In this document: piece by piece, positions 60,728 to 64,000 of the stretch | Position numbering within the stretch: position 1 is the stretch's first letter | How the letters are laid out: every line of letters begins with the position of its first letter | Source of the DNA: Marisa cornuarietis | Taxonomy: Eukaryota; Mollusca; Gastropoda; Architaenioglossa; Ampullariidae | Length of the DNA: 64,000 nucleotides | Direction of reading: 5' to 3' | Assembly: GCA_004794655.1 (NCBI GenBank) | Contig: SMMW01000522.1 | Location: forward strand, 186,001 to 250,000 | Made by a program: the position numbers and the translations under genes | The notes under the pieces: generated by a model | What the model was told of the DNA's origin: nothing | The model's input: only the letters and a program-made list of their open reading frames with translations | Databases searched by the model: none

Positions 60728-63700
60728 CTAAAACTGTCCTCGGTACATTCCTCGGCCGGGATGTCGTCCTCCCATACCCCTTGGTGGATGCTGCTGTTGC
60801 TGGCCCCCACCCCGCGGTCCACCCCTCCAGGCCATGGGTGGCCTTGCCCTTGTTGGTGTGGCACCTCGACGCAGACCCCGTGAACGAGCTGATGCTGGAG
60901 GCCTCTGGCTGGACTGCTGCTGCTGCTGCTGCCCTGATGTGGAGGCTGCTGCTGCAGTTGTGGGCTGAGTGGCTGTGCTGCTGGCACTGTTGCTGCCGCT
61001 GTCCTCCCACACGATGCGCTGTATCCTCGGCCGACTTGTGCTCTCTGCACACCATCAACTTTGGTAAGCTAAGTGAGTATACTAATGCAATGAAAACTAG
61101 CATGCCAAATGAAAGTCTCTTATATGGCGGCCTGAGTACAATACTTGTATTTATGAAAAGACAAAGATGGAAAAATCTGTTTCTGACTCAAGCAGCCTTC
61201 ATAATAGACCTCAGTATCTGAGACCCTTTCTAGGTAACGCTCTACTTGATCTTTATGCCAGAGGGAAAAACCCCTCGCATGAATGCAATGTTACGTATGA
61301 TTGCACCAATAACTGCCAAATTTGACTCCCAAAAATTTTACTAGGAGGACCTGAGCAAAAGTTCTTCTGTAACAGCAGTTTGACTCCCATCAACTGTCGT
61401 CACATTTAACTGTTAAAAACTGTCTAGTGATACAGCAGAAAATTTTTTTCAATGCTCACTTGATTCCTCCTCATCTCCCATTCCCCCTTCAGCAAGTGAG
61501 GCTTGAGGAGTAGTGGTAGCAGACACATCTTCCTGACCTTGTGAGCTCTCACTGTGGAACGCAGCAAAAAGATTGTAAAAAGCTGGTTATGGAGGCAGGA
61601 AGGTGAAAGGATATGGAAAAAAAAACACGAACAGTATAACTTCAGGCTGTCAAATTATGCTGCTTGACACTCCAAAAATGTCTCAAAAGAAACACAAGTA
61701 AACACTGTACATTACATGAATATTGTGACATTTGAGTAAATATACTATTAACCCTTTTTTAATACCAAATTATGATATAAATGTAATACAAACACCATAT
61801 CTTCAGCTGCCCACCAACCTTGTCAAGTCCACTTGTTGTTCAGATGACTCTGGGCCAGAAGGCTGTCCTTCACCTTGCCCCAGAAACAAGGCAGGGTAGT
61901 TGGAAGTCATACCTGAAGTTTCTTGGGACTGACCAACTGGTGCAGCAGTTACTGCAGCTGCTTCAAGTGCAACTGCAAAATAAAACAAATATGGTCAACA
62001 GTGCATGATCTTGTTTTTTTTTTACTTTGATGCTGTATTGTCTGTGTTTGTTTCTGCTTTGGTCTCTGTATGCATGCTATGCTTATTTTCAATCTATATT
62101 TGTATATTTCTGTATGTTTTGGTTTTGTAAGCACATTGAGCCTATTGTGAAGTTGGGATATGTGCAATACAAATCTAATAATACTAATTAAGTAGTAAAA
62201 CCTCCCTTAAAAGACCCTAAGAGACTAAAATCCACCAAAATTGGGTCAAATTTTGAGAGGGGCCAGAGTAGGAAAATCAACCAATCTGCTTTTATTCCAT
62301 GATCCATGACTCCAAGCACCTATATATATTCAAGTTCATTCATTTAAAATACAGCTGTGACCAGGAGCAAGATTTAACATGGCTTGTTGACTAGAGGTGC
62401 AAATCACCACCTATATATTCTGTATGCATATAATGACCAGAAGGTGGAGCAATCAGACAATCTTTATTTATTATCGCTCTGATAACAAAGACGAGTGTGA
62501 AACGCTGCTCTCTAGTATTGAAAGCATTAAACCTTACATGTTTCAACCTGAGGATGGCAAAGATTCAAAACCCCAAACATAATATGCACAAGCAGCAGAC
62601 AATGAAGAACAATTTCACAATACCACATGGAAAGCATCATTGATGTTTGGCAAATTTTGCAAGCTGCAGGTGATCATTATAATTTATGTTTGTCCATTCA
62701 TTTATGTACGGTCACAATAACGTCATAATAAAACACAAACTGTCAGTCAAAAGTTGCATTGGGAAGGTAGTCATAATAGAGATGGCATTTATATAGAAAA
62801 ATATGTGAAACTTTGTTGGGTTATATCTAAGAGGGGGTCGCAATACAGAGGGTCTTAATGAGGAGGTTTTGTATTATTATTATTACTACTATCTAAACAT
62901 CATCAGTCTGTTGCATTCAACATTAATTGATCTGTGTTTAACTACTTTCTTACAGCTTCACCAATCCAATCACATCAATAGTTCAAGTTTAAAGAGTTTG
63001 TCAAGGTAGTTACTTTTTTTTACTGTTAAAAGAAATACCATGAAATGTTGGGAGAAAAAAAATTCTAGAACAGTTAGACTGACTTGTTAATAAAGTGAAG
63101 TATGCAATTAAGTCTTTCACATGAACTACTAAACTTTGCTCTTTACCTCCTGCACTCATCTGCAGAGGGGTTGGGGTGGACGACATGCTGCGACCCCCAG
63201 CATCATCAAACTGTGACAAGTCCATGCGAGTATCATCCATCCCTAAAGCTTCCATGACAGAGGAAAAATCTTTTCAAAGTGAGATGTGTCATCACCAGTA
63301 GATTAGAAATTACATGTAACAATGCTTTTGAGATAGTGTAATGTGATAACTGCTAATCAAAAATGAGTGTTTTAAATATTTAATAAGGATAATAAAGTTT
63401 TTGAAGAAGGTACCTCAAGGCAAACTGATTCAATGCCTGTATATGAAGTTAAAACATTGTTTTATGCTGATTCCTATGGAGTATCATGCCTTTTTTTTTC
63501 TTAAGGTTGATGTCATCTACAAGCACTTGAAGCTGTCAGGATTAACAAACTGTGCTCAGGTCACTGCTAACAAAATGTGCTCAGGTCACTGTTACAGCCA
63601 TCTTGCAACCCTTTGTCACTCCATGTTAATGCAATGATGATCAGTAGATAAGCCTGGGTCTAGTCAGTCAACCTCTGCTCATGATCCATAAATATAAAAC

Positions 63701-63869
63701 CATTTAAAACCATAAAATCATTTACTATCTGCTGACAAGTTTAATACTACAGCCACCCCTTCCCAAAATAACTGACTCACCTCGCTGAGATTCAAGCTGA
63801 GCAAGTTCTGGCTGGACAGGTACTTCCACTCCACCAGAAAACACAAATCTTTGAGACACATGGGGAGAA
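60728..63869 (-). CDS. TPR: Nucleoporin TPR, C-terminal part (gene continues past the window edge)
   Basis: Nuclear-basket nucleoporin; only the disordered C-terminal tail is in the window. Exons on the minus strand: 63869-63781, 63242-63147, 61972-61819, 61551-61460, 61044-60728 (stop). Phases agree and give 248 residues. Landmarks match vertebrate TPR in order: SPHVSQRFVFSGG (like SPQVAGVPRFRFG), LAQLESQRGMDDT, AGGRSMSSTPTPLQ (like SGGRSVPTTPLQ), an acidic Gln-rich stretch, IQRIVWEDS, then an Arg/Gly-rich end (GGRHPGRGMYRGQF). A poly-Gln/Ser run from CAG/CTG repeats sits at about 60910-60960. The N-terminal coiled coils must lie beyond 64000. AATAAA (minus strand) at 60042-60047 is a possible poly(A) signal. 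Confidence 0.9.
62010..62192 (+). mobile_element. L2/CR1-like retroelement 3' tail
   Basis: The sequence GTAAGCACATTGAGCCTA, then GGGATATGTGCAATACAAAT and a short TAATAATA run fits the 3' terminus of L2/CR1-like elements (GTAAAGCGCTTTGAG...GCGCTATAxAAAT). It lies in a TPR intron, antisense to the gene. Confidence 0.5.
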
Positions 63870-64000
63870 CTGCAAACAGTAAATGCAAATACGACCATGA
63901 ATGTGCACTACATAAATCATGCATTTATTATTACCACCTGACAAACTAATAAATCACAACGAACACCACTAAACAGCTAAAAGTTTCAGCAGAACAGATT

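Noticed and set aside
60649..61221. Plus-strand frame of 190 codons
   Set aside because: It is antisense to the CAG/CTG-rich last exon of TPR, where stops are rare on both strands. The translation has no domain.
1..64000. CRISPR array, prophage, operon or bacterial defence island
   Set aside because: Spliced animal genes and eukaryotic repeats fill the window. The repeated CATTTCGTCAC units are MITE arms without regular spacers.

Overview
This is nuclear DNA from an animal, most likely a mollusc and probably a gastropod. The coding density is low, the genes have many small exons with GT-AG (and some GC-AG) introns, and the proteins are typical of bilaterian animals. tRNA-derived SINEs, L2/CR1-like LINE tails and DNA-transposon MITEs are scattered through introns and intergenic DNA. 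The species call is an inference; no marker here fixes it. I see no bacterial operon, CRISPR array or defence system.

Eight protein-coding genes can be rebuilt exon by exon, with splice phases that agree at almost every junction. In order they are FAF1 (+, first coding exon missing, 2051-12193), a C19orf44/DUF4614 homologue (-, 16826-22509), calreticulin (+, 23750-28028), a Disabled/DAB2-like adaptor (-, 31765-42799), ALG14 (+, 44008-45930), ATRAID (-, 49059-52051), tektin-2 (+, 54752-57874) and the C-terminal end of nucleoporin TPR (-, 60728 to beyond the window). The strands alternate strictly, giving three head-to-head pairs (C19orf44/CALR, DAB/ALG14, ATRAID/TEKT2) and four convergent pairs.

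Two promoters carry motifs that fit the gene they serve. A perfect ER-stress element lies just upstream of calreticulin, and a perfect RFX X-box lies in the ATRAID/TEKT2 head-to-head promoter, as expected for an axonemal tektin.

The mobile DNA is rich and partly dissectable. There is a tandem cluster of a 'CATTTCGTCAC' inverted-repeat MITE at 357-1909, with a decayed copy at about 9590-9900. Two TTAA-flanked piggyBac-type MITEs lie at 15922 and 19364. A 160-bp hAT MITE with a perfect 8-bp target duplication lies at 30000. A SINE with a 13-bp target duplication is inserted inside a LINE tail at 46755. Two defective LINE reverse transcriptases lie at 33636 and 47012, and an apparently intronless EGF-repeat pseudogene sits inside a FAF1 intron.

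The most unusual observations are three GC-AG introns (one in C19orf44, two consecutive in TEKT2), an open frame running through and past the TPR stop codon, a duplicated 3' splice site in FAF1, and a two-codon uORF overlapping the ATRAID start. I found no undescribed multi-gene system.
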